Shown: positions 27,961 to 41,488 of the stretch, piece after piece
How positions within the stretch are numbered: position 1 is the first letter of the stretch
Layout: every line of letters starts with the position of its first letter
Source: Ectocarpus siliculosus
Lineage: Eukaryota > Sar > Phaeophyceae > Ectocarpales > Ectocarpaceae
Direction of reading: 5' to 3'
DNA: 64,000 bases
Assembly (NCBI GenBank): GCA_000310025.1
Contig: FN649752.1
Span: 571,126-635,125, forward strand
Translations under genes and position numbers: made by a program
The notes under the pieces: model-generated
What the model saw: the letters and a program-made list of their open reading frames with translations, nothing else
What the model was told of the DNA's origin: nothing
Databases searched by the model: none

Positions 27961-29767
27961 TTAGACCTTCTTGGGGGCAGCCTTATTCTTGAGGGTGGAG
28001 GGCTTCTTCTTGGGGGTGGAGGGCTTCTTCTTGGTGGTGGTCTTCTTAGCCGCGGGCTTCTTGGCGGTGGTGGTCTTCTTCTTGGTGACGGTCTTCTTGG
28101 TGGTCGTGGCCTTCTTGGCGGCGGGCTTCTTCGTCGTGGTCTTCTTCACAGCGGGCTTCTTGGCCACCTTCTTCTTCGGCACCTTCTTCTTGACGACCTT
28201 CTTCACCACCTTCTTTTTCACGACCTTCTTCTTCGGGGCAGGCTTCTTCGCCTCGGCGCTCAGCTTGTAAGAGGCCTTCATCTAGTGGGTGTGTTGCATC
28301 ACGGAATAACAGGGAACGCAGGACATGGCCGTGAGGTTTCGAAAAAAATGCAGCGGCACTTTGAAGCAGTCTTTTCTTTTCACCCAGCGTTCTCATACAT
28401 ATAAATTTCAACGACACTCAAACCTGCTACACCTGGTATGTTCTGCATATCATAGTTCGTGGTGCAATGTACCACCGCCGTGCCATCCATAAACCATGCT
28501 GCATGCATCCTACAGAAGAGATGCACACCTCCACGCTTAGGTACGTACAGGTGCTATCCTCAGGAGCGATTTCACACGAGGATAGCGGTGCAACAACTAC
28601 GACGAGGTTTGGCGCAGACGTACCTTCACAAATCAAACCCTTAGACACAACCACACGACGATGAATACTACGTACACGCTACATGGCAGGGGGGCGTGCA
28701 TGCAGAGCTGTTCCGCTTTGACATACGATCCTTCTTTGGCAACGCGACAAAATAGAGATGCGCAGCAGACTTGAAACAAAGCGGCAGACGATATGCATGT
28801 TTCGTCGTAACCTCACCCAGTGGTGGGAGAAATAGAGAAAAATAAAAGTGCCAACAACACCAAAACTCGGGGAGCATAAACAAGAGTGGTGAGACTCGAA
28901 AAAGGGGGAGGAAACAACGATACCATGTGCATACGAAAAACAAAGGAAAGCCGACGAAAATCACTCTCGCTTTGTGATTGGTCGAAGGGAAAATTGTGTC
29001 CACGTGGCACGTCGCTCTCCAAAACACGAAAAAAAGGCACATCGAAAAGGTGGGATTGTAGTGCGCGTGGGATATAGAGAGCGAGAAAGGGTGAAGGTTT
29101 CCTGTGAACACATTTTGGTCGTTTGCCTCGTAGGTGGCGTGTCTCACCTTGATGAACTTGCCGGACTCAACTCCCTTCTTGAGGGCGCTGCGCATCTGGT
29201 GCGGCGTGAAGTTGAGGGTAGGGTAGGTGGCGGTGATGCTCTTCTTGATGGCCTGGATGGAGGATCCGTTACGCTCCTTGAGGGTCTTGATGGCATCAAA
29301 TACCATCTGCAGGAGACGGGCGGCAAGGATGCGGAAGGTGTCAAGGACGCGTAACAGCAGTAGGGAGAGCGCGCAACGGCCATGGCTTAGTCAACCCCGC
29401 CCGCAACAGATAGATGATGCGTTTCAGTTGGTTTCGAAGCACCATTTTTTTTTAGAAAAAAGCAGCAGGTGCGTTGCAGCGTCGGAGCAGGCACAAAACA
29501 AGGATTGGCTGATCCCGGATCAGGCTGTGACAAGGTTTGCGTCGAGAAGACCACTTCGGTGATGGCAATCAACGCACTGACACATGGTAACACGAAATGC
29601 GCGAAGACAGAACGAACGACAGATGCCCCTCCAACCTTCGCCCACGAAAAACAAAAAAACGCACAAGAATCTAGGCTAGAGTGCTTCGTATGTCAGATGT
29701 CTGGCGTGGATATTTCATCGCAGATCCGTCGTCTTACCGCATTGTACGTGGGCTTGGTGGAGGCCAT
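27961..29767 (-). CDS. histone H1 (linker histone), three exons
   Basis: Linker histone that binds nucleosome entry and exit DNA. Exons on the minus strand: 29767-29738 (MASTKPTYNA), 29306-29148 and 28281-27961, with all junctions in phase 0. Introns are 431 and 866 bp with donors GCG/GTAAGA and AAG/GTGAGA and acceptors CTGCAG and CACTAG. The product is 169 residues. The winged-helix globular domain spans about residues 7-70 (MVFDAIKTLKERNGSSIQAI, then MRSALKKGVESGKFIK). It is followed by a roughly 95-residue tail of KK, KTT, KKP and AKK repeats, the expected H1 layout. The tail frame could be mistaken for a separate gene, but the domain continues across the junction. It is divergent from H3, 325 bp apart, and carries the histone stem-loop. 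Confidence 0.93.
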
Positions 29768-30503
<736 letters not shown>

Positions 30504-30581
30504 GTCATCACAGCCTACAGGCTGCACCGCCGGAAGCCACTATCTCTCTACCGAAGTGAGTCCTCCGCCAACAACCAACCT

Positions 30582-30598
30582 GGTGTTTATTCAACACC
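30582..30598 (+). promoter_or_regulatory. histone mRNA 3' stem-loop (H3)
   Basis: GGTGTT, loop TATTC, AACACC, then ACCCT. The loop again has five bases and differs from TACTC at one position. Confidence 0.85.
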
Positions 30599-30599
30599 A

Positions 30600-32069
30600 C
30601 CCTTTCAAACGAAGGAAAAATTCAAAATGTAAGCCTAAAAGGCTGCTGAACGAAGAGCAGCCAACGGCCAAAAGCCACTGGCATGCACATTCTCACCATC
30701 TCCCGTTGGATCGTCACAATGTAGAGTTTGAGCAAATGGACGCTTCTCGCTGAGTCGAAAAAGCTATTGGTAGAGCTCTTCATACCGACGCCGATCACTG
30801 TACACAGCAGCAGCATAGGAGGTATATATGCTGTACAGCAGTAATTCCTCTCTACTGCGGTATTCTACGTGTGTGTGCGTAGGCCAAGCATCATCAGTGG
30901 ATCATCAGCAGGCATGCATGTCTTGTACGGTACGAGAGACGCGTCGTGGTTCACACATCTCGATCTGATATCATCGCATGTCGAGGTCCTCAGGGACGTT
31001 GCCCGTTCGGAGTTGCCAACACATTTGCACAGCCTACATACGGAATTGCTGTACGTCAATTTTTGTGAACTCCCCGACACAGCAGCAGTAGTTTTGTGTT
31101 TTCTTCACATAAAAAACTTTCAAAAACCGCTTCGATTTCTGTGCAATACCTTCCGATATTCGTTCCGTCCAATTGCGGGGACTTGTTACTTCCCGTGGTC
31201 GCAGGCTACATTTCTAGCTGAAAAAAACGTGAAACAGGGTATTCGGTACTTGGAGGTACCAACTACAAATTTCGAAACAAAGAGAAAAAGGACTCAGACA
31301 AAACAACTCAAACGAGACGACGAACGCAACACGATTATGATTGAACGTTTCACCTGTCTGGTGTATACAACCAAGTAGACTATTTGATTTGTGTAGCCCA
31401 AAATTGCTTCGTTGCCTTGTCCTCCATGTCACGCCGCGCGACCTAACCTATGTCAAAATCCAATCCGCAAGCCGTACAAATACCTTTTAGTACAATGGGA
31501 ACTCCAATATCCACGTTGTTCTATGGAGAACCGAGCTATCGGGAAGAAGCCCCTATATATTCACGCGTACCGAGAATACTTCAGCGGTAGCCTCCCCAAG
31601 TGGCTAATCCTGTCTATCGGCATCCATGCGTTGTATGTTTGACGCACGTCTACAAGAGTTAAATTTAAACATCTGTTTTACAAAAAACTGGAGCCAAGCA
31701 CAACAACCTTGATTACGCGTGATCTTGGGCAATTCTCTGAAGTCTACAGTTTTACATCCCACCCATGATCAAATAAAATGCAGGTGAGCACAGATTCTTT
31801 TACAAATGATAACCCAATACGCTCCGACTGCCTGACCGGGCGGGCAGGACAAAAGAAGCACCTACGCACTGCGCAGCATTGAAAAAAAAGCAAGTGTTAC
31901 ACCGATTCACAGCAGTACAACCTCATCTACAGGACGCTTCACGAAAGTGTGTGTGCTATTAGTGTGTGTGTTATTACTGGTTACGCTTGGCGTAGTTACA
32001 ACATACAAGAAGTTACAAATTCGCACACGGGGGCACGTTCTGGGAGGTAAGAGTCCACGCAGCATGTCG
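30600..32069. other. gene-free stretch between H3 and the PDZ gene
   Basis: An exact TACAGCAGTA lies at 30834-30843. A 169-codon open frame at 30869-31378 (+) has no motif, codon use unlike the nearby genes, and no splice partners, so I do not call it. Both flanking genes end here (H3 from the left, the PDZ gene from the right), so this is shared 3' space. Confidence 0.4.
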
Positions 32070-35000
32070 TTAGGCTTCGCTTCCCCATCCCGGAACCAGC
32101 GTGCCACCAGATCCGTCATCCTGCGGTGCGGCACAGCAACCGGCGAACTCCTTCAACACACGAGCACGCGCCTCTTCCTGGTCGTCATCCTGATCATCCT
32201 GCCCTGACCCATCCCCATCGCCACCCCGCCGATAGCACGGGCTCCCCCTTGCGTGAATGTTCGAGGGCGCTGTCCACGAACGGCCGGGGCTCGGACTCGG
32301 TGTGCTGGCTGACGCTCCTCGCCCGCACAACCCGTCGGCACGTTCCCAGCGACCCGCGCGCAAGTTCGCTCGCGGCCCGCCCTCTTCGGTGTTGTTACCA
32401 CCGGTTGCCGACGACGGCGGAAACAGCAGTCTCTGTGTGGGCAAGTCGCCGCGGTTACCACCTCCCGTCTCCCTGTACAACTCCGTCATTTTCCCTATAA
32501 ACCTAACGCTTCCGCCTTCTAGGCTCCGGCGGAGAGTCTGGTTTTGACCCTCCAGTCTGTCCACCTCGCTCCGGATCTGCCGCAGGTGCTCCTCTTGCTC
32601 GTGAGACAGTAACGACCGCCCGCCACCCCCATCCCCTGGCATCCCTCCTCCGGGTCCTGGAACATCGGCCGCCCGCCCAACGCCCCAGCATGTCGTCGTC
32701 GTCTGCTGCTGCTGCTGCTGCTCGTGGCATCGCCGGCAATCATCCAAGGCTATCATTGCCTCGTCAAGGCGTCCTTCGGCGTCTTCCCTCGCCCTTATTG
32801 CCGCCTCTTCCCTCCGCCGGGCCTCTCTCGCGCAGACCGCCTTGGCGCGCGCGGCGACCGTGGCTCGCCGAGCGGCGTGTCCCCGGCGCCTGTAAGCCGC
32901 GGCCAGCGCCTCTACGCCGCAGATAAGGGCGCCCAGAAACGGGTCTACTGGTGATGCGGGATGCTGCCACAGGAGAAACGATGCCATGGCCGGCGGGAGG
33001 GCAGGCGGTGTAGCAGTCGAGACAGCGCCATCGTCGTCGTCCACCCCTCTGCTGTCGTCGTCCGAGAGGCACGATGACACCACACCCCAAGCCCGCTGCA
33101 CCCCTGCCAGGGCCTTCTGCAGGGCATCCTCAGTCTCTTGGACGCGCTTGCTCATCGCTTGCGCCTCGGCTACCGAGTGCCCTCCCTCTCTGTCCTTGCC
33201 GCCGCCCGTGTCCTGAGAGGGACTGGGAGAGGGTCGACGGGCAGCAGCGGCAGTGGCCGCAGCAGCGGTCGCAGCGGTTGCGGCGGCGGTTGCTCTCTGC
33301 TCAGCAAGCCTGACCTGCTCCAGGGCTTCTCGAAGACGATGGGACTCGGCGCGCTCCTCTTTCACCTTGGCCTTAAGCGACGAGCACTCCTCCTCAAGTT
33401 CGGCCACGAGCCGCCCCGCACGCCTCGCCTCTGTTGCCGCTGCCAGCGCACCGCGCAACGCACCGCTACCGCCAAGGCCAACGGTGTGGTGACTGAACCC
33501 TGCCGTAGCATCAATGATAGACTCTACTTCCACGTCCCGCGCGGCCAGGGCACACCGCAAAGACTCCACTTCTCGGGCACGCGCCGTTCCGTCTTCCACC
33601 GCCGGATCAAAGTCCTGCTTTGCTGCCGCTGCTAACGCCGCCTCTTCTCCCGCGGCCTTCGCTGACAACAGCAGTGCATCACGTTCCGCGGTGGCGGCTC
33701 TCAGCGAGGCCGACAACTCTGTCACGCGATCTCTTGCTCTGGCCTCGGCCGCAGCCGCAGCCGACAAGCGGTCCCTGCCCTCCTGTTCCAGCCGCGACCT
33801 TTGCTCTCCCGCCGAGCGCTCTGCCGCCGCCGCCGCGCTCGCCGCGCGGTCACGAACGGACTGCAGCTCCGCGCGGGAGGACTGCAGCTCTGACCGGAGA
33901 GCGCTGGTCTTTCGCCTCTCCGCCGCTACCTCCGCCGCCGCCACGGCCAGCTCGCCTTGCGCGCCCCCGAGCTCTCGCTCCGCGGTGCGGGAACGAGCCT
34001 TGAGGCCATCGGCCTCGGCCCGGGCGTCTCTGACTTGGTTGTCCCGCTCCTCGATGCGGCGCTTGAGGGTGCGCGTGTCCCACTGCAAGTCTTCTAGCTG
34101 CCGCCGGAGGCGCTGCAGCTCGGCTTGCGCTTGACCGCGCGAAGGGTCGGCCTGGGATCGCGACAAGGAGAAAGCAGCGTGAGATGGAGTGCGGCGAACC
34201 ATACAATACAGCAGTTACTGTAACTGTAACTGTAACTTGTAAAGATGGTTCACCTCACAAACGGAAAACACAGCGGTCGGACGGGGATACTGCGGCTCCT
34301 CACGCATAAAATATATAGAGAGATATATCTAGAATTGCCACCAATCATCCCTTTTGTAGAAGGAATGGCCAAGCCCAGACTGCAGTGTATGGGTACGCCA
34401 GAACTACTTATGGTAGGTTTTGCGGAATAGTTCTTCGGGAAGCGCCGACACAAACCACGTTGTTGGTGGTTAGGCTCTTCAACGCTCGTGCTTCTTCTTT
34501 CGACATTGACCAACCATGGCTCGCGCCACAAACTCAAGTATATTAGAAAAAGCTCAATACTTTTTGCGGGATACCTTACGGTGTCAGCAGTTCACACCTT
34601 ACCGTCCACATTCTTCAACCCTGCAGACATGTTGAACATACATAGGTGATAGGTGATATAAATCTATGGCGGAAAAAAAAAAAAAACAGAACGCAAAACA
34701 AGCACGCACGACGCAATGCACACTGCCGTTGCTGCTTATCCTTTTCTCGAGGTAGCCGAGCTGATCATGCATCCACCACATAGCGAAGACTCAGTGTCTC
34801 CTCTTGGGCTATTCGTCATTCAAAAACGTATTCCAAACGTGTGATCTTCTTACAAACCGGGGCCCCCCGATAGACTGGGCTCAAGCACGAAACAAAAACA
34901 GACCTCACAGAGACATTCATGTGCATACCTGTGCCGAGATAGGTTGCGGGGGGCCCGGCAACCCCGTAAAGGAAACAGGTGGCGATGCAACAGCAGCGGT

Positions 35001-38000
35001 AGCAGCAGCCGCGGCCGTTGCTGCTGTGCTCTCTTCCTTAAGCCGCTCCATCCTGAGGAGGCCCAAGTCTACCTGGTCCCTGCACTGCTGCTCGCGCTCC
35101 TCTCGTTCTTCAACGGAGCCCTGACGTGAAAAATGTAGATAGGGCGTGATAAGTACACTATACCGTAACACGGTTTTGATTCCGGCAAGGGATTGCCTGT
35201 TGTTTGACGTACACGTATAACAGGCTACATGGTGGGCGCTTTGGCATTGAACCGTGTCAACAGAAGGATTGACTCATTGGGTGGCGGAAGTATGAACACT
35301 AAAGTCTTGAAACGGGTGCACAAGGTCCAACATCGGTACATGAAATATTGTCAAAAACGTACTTGCAGCCGTTCTAGGACCAGCAAGAGCCAGGCTCCTG
35401 TTCTTTTTATAGTATCGCCCGCTGCACGTTAGTCCCTGCACGATCGGCTGGTGCTTGTGGGCGAGCCACGCATGCAGCACACGAACGAAAATCGTCGACA
35501 AAGCAAGCGTCCACGCGTGTGTATCCATTTCTCGCTGATCAGCGTAACAAAGATGTGCATACTAGTCCGGCCATCACAAGCACTTGCTTTGTCGCACACA
35601 CAGGCCGTTACCCGACACCACCATTCAATAGCGATGCCGCCATCTTAACTGGAGTGCGACAATCAAACGAGAAAACGCCACATATCGAGAGAGAAAAAAA
35701 AAACACGGCATGTGCAAGGCCGGAAGAGGAGAGACCAGCAAGGCGCGATGTCGATCCACTCCGACTCTTACCTTCAACTCTCCCAGCTGGTTGAGCAGCC
35801 CTTGGAGCGGAGCCGTGTCGGCCGCCTGATCCTCCTCCATCACCGCTATCCTCGACCGCAGCTGCTTCAGCTGGGAGCGCAGCTGCTCGATAACGATGTC
35901 CTTCTCCATCAAGTCCAGCTGCACGTCATCTGTGGTGCGTGTGAACAAATAACGGGGGCGCCTAGGTGATGTTCGAGAACGTTGTAACGGATTAACCTCC
36001 ATCAAACAAAAGATATGAACGCGGGATCGATCCCCAGTTATGTACGACACTGTTGAGGTACCGTTAAGACATTTCCAGCAGCACATGGCGAGGGTCCGTC
36101 CCTGGAGATCGCTGCCGTAGTGGGAGGTCAAAAGCTCTGTAGCATATCTTTACACTATGTTTGATGAGGGTTAATCCATTAGCTCTGGTCCAACAGATGA
36201 GACCGTGCTTCCGCAAGCAGAAGGCGCATGTTTTGTGCATGTTCCGGCTTGCCGTTCTGACGGCTTGATGGGCGACACAAAAACCAAACCCGTACACTAC
36301 ACCGCTTCGGGAACAGCGGCTCAAACGGACTCGCCTATGGTTCCCTCGAAGCCCCCATCGAGCCACCGGTCTCTAGCTCCCAACACCGCAGCAGGCGCGC
36401 CCCCGCTGATGGCACCAACGCGTCGGTGCTCAGGACCTTCCGCTTCCGCCTCTCCCTTCTGCACTTTCACCGCCACCGCATGACCACCGCCCCCCTCCGT
36501 CTCCCCATCGCTCCCCTCAGACTCCCTCTCTTGCAAACCCTCCCAGCGCCTCCCGTCGAGACGAGCACCACCCACCCCCTCGCCGCCACAACCATCATTG
36601 TCTCCCCCCGCGGTGGCGTCAGAACCGGACGTGGCCCCCAACGCTTCCGGGGCCCCGTTCCCGCCAAGAGACACGCCTCCGTCGCGCCTCCCCGAAGAAG
36701 ATGCGGCCAGCGCCAAAGCTTCCGCGAGCTCCACCCGGAGGGAGTCCACCGCCTCTCGCAGGTTACCCTTCTCCTTGGCAGACCGGTCGCGGTCGTCCCG
36801 CGCGGCCTTCAGCCTCGAGGACATGGCCGCCTCGTCAGCCTCGGCTTGGCGTTCTCGGTCCTCCAGGGCTTCTCTGAGCGACATGAGGTTGTGTTGGAGG
36901 CGCGCGCGTTCCTCGGCCCACTCTACCCTATTCCCGATTGATGGCCTGCGGGAGAACGGCGAGGTAGGGCAAACGGAATCCGTTGAGACGGTTCGCGAAT
37001 TGGGGAGGGGGGGGGGGGGGGCAAGGGGGGGCAAGACGTGGGGCGAATGCGTCGTTCACCCGGGTTGCAAGTTCCCACAAGAACCCTTTTTCTTTTTACG
37101 ACAAAACATCGATCACGCGGAGCCCCCACAGCCGCCGAAATCGGACAGGTCGGTATTCGTCAACAACTCCGGCTGTAGTGGCGATCCAAAATGTTGCCAA
37201 CCCTCTGTAGCAACCTTAGGCATGTCTCTACACCATGGTGCCATGAAAAATTCGCACTGGATCGTTTTTCGAAGGTGTATAGAGCGTTGAAGGTCAAATT
37301 TCGGGAGATCTTGCCCGAGAATTTCAAAAAAAATTGGAGGTAGACACATGCGGCGTGTTTAGTCGATATAGGTGATAGAGTGCTTCACTGGAACGATGTC
37401 TGCGCGTGTAGAATATGACATATTTTTAGGTATCCTGATTATTTCATAGCCCGCAGCCATCCGTGTGGGGAGTGCCAGCGGCGACAAAGGTGTGCACCAG
37501 ATGGTGTCACAGGGCAACACATCATGGGGGCTCAAGCGGGGTACCACCGATTTCCGCGGAGCCCCTTCATCATTTTTTTCTTGCTTTTGTGTGACGTGCA
37601 ACCCGGTTGCGCTAGTCCAGCAGTATTTAGACCCATAGTCAAGATCTCTCTCGCGAAAACACACGTCGTTGACGGAATCCGCCGCGAGAAACGCGCATAC
37701 CTGTCGGCGCTTCCTTCTCCACTTTCCCCGTCCGCTCCCGCTGCTGCTCCGCTAGGACTTACGACATTTTCTTCCGCCTCGCCACTACCCCCAGCCACCG
37801 CCGCCGCCGCAGTTGCCTCCTCCAACGCCTTCCTCAGCTCCCCGACCACAGCCTCCGCCCTCGCCGCTGCCTCGCCGCTGATCCTAACCTCCCCCTTGAG
37901 CCTCGCCGACAAGGCTTGCATCTGCCTGTCGGACACCAAGATGTCTTCTTCCCTGGCTGAGAGGGAGACGCCTCGCCGACGGTTTTCTTCCTCGAGCTCC

Positions 38001-41000
38001 CGTGTGCGCACCGCTGGGACACGCCGCCGGGGGAGGGTACGACGAGATGAGAACGCGTGAGGGAAGCAGAGGAATAAACGGGACGGGGAGGAAAGATCCT
38101 TCGGCCACGAGACGATCCCCGGCAGTCCTTCCTTCTAGTACGCCGAAGGCAAACAGCTCGGGGTTTCTTGTAGTCGACAACATCTTTGTTGAACCAACCG
38201 AAGAGCACACAAAGCAGAAATCGCCAAGCGACCAAACATATCTATCTCACCAAGCCTCTCCATCGCCACGCTCTTCGCCTCCAACTCCCGTGTGCGCTCT
38301 CTCAGCAGCTCCCGCAGGCCCTCCACCTGCTTTCGCCCGCCGTCTCCCTCGCCCGCCACAGCAGCAGCTTCCTCGAGACCGCGCACAAGCGCTCGCAGCC
38401 GCAGCGCCTCCGCCGCCCGCGCGGCTCTCTCTTCCTCCCATCCGACCTTGCCGGCCACGAGGCCGTCCACCATCTCGGCGAGGGCGAGAGAGCGGGCCTC
38501 TGCCGCCGCGGCTTTCCTCTCGGCCGCCTCGACAGCTGCCGCCAGGGCCACAGCAGCCTCGCCATCAACCTCCGGCGTCGCAGCAACGGCGGTGGCGGCG
38601 CCGCTCCCCTCGGGCCGCGGCAACGATAACTCTTCCCCGCAAGCGCCGGACTCCGCCGAGCGTCGACCCGACCCGTCGTCGCCGCGCGCAGCATCCACGC
38701 CTTCGTCGTGTCGGAGTCGGGACTGGACCAGCTCTCGCTCCAAACGCGACCGGTCCAACTGGAGCGCTTCGATCAGGGCCGACTTGTCTGAGAGGTCGTC
38801 GGCAAGGGAAGCGGCGCGCGCCGCTAGCGAGTTGCTCTGCCGCTGAAGCATCGACACCTGTGTCCAGACCACGGAGAAAGAAGAGTTATCGAACGAATAG
38901 CAGATGCGTGCGGTTGGTAAGCCACCAAGGAGAGGACGCGAAGAAGTAACCAGATATTGCGGGAACACCAATCGCTAGCAGGGCATACAAACAGAAATGT
39001 CTGATACCAACGCAGGAACAGCTGCTGCTTCGACCATCAACAGGAGGCACGCAGACCAGAGTTCTACCCGGACCCAAAACCAACCGCAACCATGTACTTG
39101 TAGCGGACCCTATACCCTAAACGTGCGAACTTCAGGGCCAAGGAACTCCCGCACAAGCCTACGGTTGACTTGCCTGATGGTCCCGGAGGCCAAACAAGTC
39201 TTCCAGCTCCTCGCAACGCCGTGCCCGCTCCTTGAGCTTCACGGCCAACGACCGGGCCAATCGCCGCGCTTCTTCAACTTCGCCTTCGCCATTCTCTAGC
39301 GCCGGAGACGACGCAGCACCGCTGTCTCCCCTCCCGCCACCCCAAAGGCTGGTCAACATAGAGATCCGCTGCTTGTATGACGCCTCCTTGGCGTAGACGG
39401 TTGGTTCCGAGCGCAGAGAGACGGTATCGAAGGATCGGTCTACAGTCTCGGGTGAACTGTTCAACGGCAGGCGCCCGCCGTTGCCGGCGTAAAAGCCATG
39501 CGCCCTGCGGTCTCGCCTCCCGTCAAGCCCCGTCGATATCCGGCTCACGGTAGAGCTAGGGCCAACACCGACGTCACCGGGCGACGTTGGTGCTATCGCT
39601 GCCGTGCAAAACACCCCTGATGTGTGTCGTTGAGGCTGGTGTTGACTGGGGCCGCACGCAGGGACCGGAGGGTCTTGAGCATCAGCAGCCGAAGTCGAGT
39701 CAGCCGGCATCAACCGGCGCTCTTCATCCCCCGCCACCTGACCCGACAGCGACAACCCCCCGGTCGGCCCATGGGTAGGAGTAGGGTTCCCGCACTGCTG
39801 TCCGGCGTTACCGCCGTCTCCGACGTGTTCGTGTGCAGAGCTGTCGTTGGCAGCAGCTGGAGCTACGACGTCCATTCCGTTGGTTTCCTGACGGCAAGCC
39901 TCCGGCACTAGCCCAGCCTCGTAGAGTACCTGCGCGAGCCCTTGCGACGACGAGTCTCGGCCACTTTCCGGGCTATAGGAGACGCCGACGGCAACGTCAG
40001 CAAGGTCCGCCATGGCGCCGGCGGCATGACCGTCAGGGCAGAAACATTCGACGCCAGAGAGGGTATCGGAGGCTGCGGTGTTGTCGTCGTCGCTGCCCTG
40101 GCCCAACCCGACCTGCTGTGCGCCTTTCCACCATGCAATACCGTCGTCCTCCTCACCCATGCCAGCACCCTCGGGGGCGCTCTTTAGCGTTTGAGCCGTC
40201 ATCATATCCGCCTCGTCCGCTGGCCTGGCCCACCCCAATCGCTGCTGCTGTTCTTCCACTCTGCTGCCGACTCGAACAGCAGGCTGGTGGTCAACACCCT
40301 CGCCATTGGTTACGCCGACAGGTCTGGGCTGAGCCTCGGGAGACGGAGTCGCTGGTTCGGTTCTTCCCCCGGAGCTGGCGACGGTGGTGTCGTTGCCTTC
40401 TACGACGAACATCAATGACGCCTGTTGCTGGATCCGAGTTCTCGGCGAACGGGGTGGGGGTGTTGGAGCTCCTGTTGTGGCTGGTAGGCTGGACTGGAAG
40501 GTCAAGCGCCGCTCCGGGCGTGTTGTTCTATGTCGTAGTAACGCCACAATCTGGTTCGCGTGGGAAACGGCAAGGGGTAACGTCGGGGTTTTCGTACAAC
40601 GATTGCGGTCGTATCACAGCCACCGCCGTCGACGCCTGGTTCGGTATCTCTACAGCTACTGCTGTAGGTCCCCGCTTGTGAGCTGTAAAAACAATGAAAA
40701 GAGAAAACTTGGCTGGGGTCACGATGTTGTTTCAACCTTTGATTCACACCTACTGCTGTCATCCACGACTTCTACTGCTGTGGTTCACATTCACTTGAAT
40801 TGCTGCTGCCGAAGGGAGGTGCACGAGAGCAATCCTCGCGCTAAGTCAACATGCCAACAGCGCCGTGTGTCGTACCATACACACGGAATTGCTGTTTTTG
40901 AACCCACAGCATCGTATTCCAAGACTCTTCTATGTACGTCGTCTCATCACCTTTTCGAACGACATGTTACCGACCGGAACGTCGCCAACTCCTGTCAGCA

Positions 41001-41488
41001 CATCACCGGGCCGCACCGCACCGGTACGCTGCGCCTGCCCAGCGCTCCCGTCAGGCGAGCTCTTGAACCCAGCAACACGGCATCCGATCGCCCTCCCGCC
41101 TGCCTCCCAAACCGGCTCTGCGAAGTCAAGCGCAACCAAAGTTCGGTTGGGGTGCGTGAAGGAGACTGTCGGGGTGCATCCCCGACGCCGTTCCTCGGTT
41201 TGTGGCGTGTTGGCGTCGAGTTCGCTGGGAAGGATGGCGTGTCTGCACGTTGGTACTTTTGCAACCGCGCGAGAGCCTATTTCGTTCGCTTGGTGATACC
41301 GTTTAGAAGAGATAGATACGTATTGAACACCAAACTCAGACCCAGCTTGGTGTCTGTCTCGCAGGATCTGGATGAAGAGGCAACATCTCAAGCCATCTCG
41401 ACGTGATAGTCTGAGCGTACGACTCACCGAGCTCTAGCCCCAAAGGCCCCGGATAAAAGACGAGCGAAGTTGTCGCTGGAGCCATCAT
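32070..41488 (-). CDS. PDZ-domain, coiled-coil protein (about 1,855 aa), nine exons
   Basis: I found no named family; the role is probably scaffolding, by inference. Exons (minus strand): 41488-41428, 41117-40951, 40550-39174, 38857-38251, 38013-37701, 36945-36335, 35929-35772, 35120-34929, 34151-32070. Phases agree at every junction. The first three exons together give one PDZ domain (about residues 7-97): VFYPGPLGLELEPVW carries the carboxylate-binding GLEL loop, then GAVRPGDVLTGVGDVPVGNM and a closing ALLRHR-RRLTFQ strand. Residues 98-500 are Ser/Pro/Gly-rich and probably disordered. From about 505 long Ala/Glu/Arg heptad-like stretches predict coiled coils, including ADDLSDKSALIEALQLDRSR and the region after 1165. 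The tail has a six-Gln run and an acidic DDQDDDQEE. Introns 3 and 6 start with GC. Start choice: a double ATG directly before the PDZ strand. Confidence 0.8.

Noticed and set aside
28970-28990. A CCAAT-like GATTGG at 28976 as a promoter of a separate gene
   Set aside because: It lies inside intron 2 of H1 and lacks the companion AAATTCAAAA-TGCA element.
28668-29306. A 212-codon minus-strand frame starting with the H1 globular domain
   Set aside because: Only its first 53 codons are coding; the rest is intron 2 of H1. The exon ends at 29148 at a GTGAGA donor, and the true tail lies at 28281-27961.
30869-31378. A 169-codon plus-strand frame
   Set aside because: Composition and codon use look like noncoding spacer, with no motif or exon partner.
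32126-34134. Long plus-strand frames (for example 33514-34134) within the PDZ gene
   Set aside because: They are antisense shadows of the GC-rich coiled-coil exon, with Ser/Ala/Arg-rich composition that follows from its codon bias.
37003-37031. Poly-G run as a structural (G-quadruplex) feature
   Set aside because: It is close to the acceptor of the exon starting at 36945 and may only be a long polypyrimidine tract on the transcribed strand; I see no independent support for another role.
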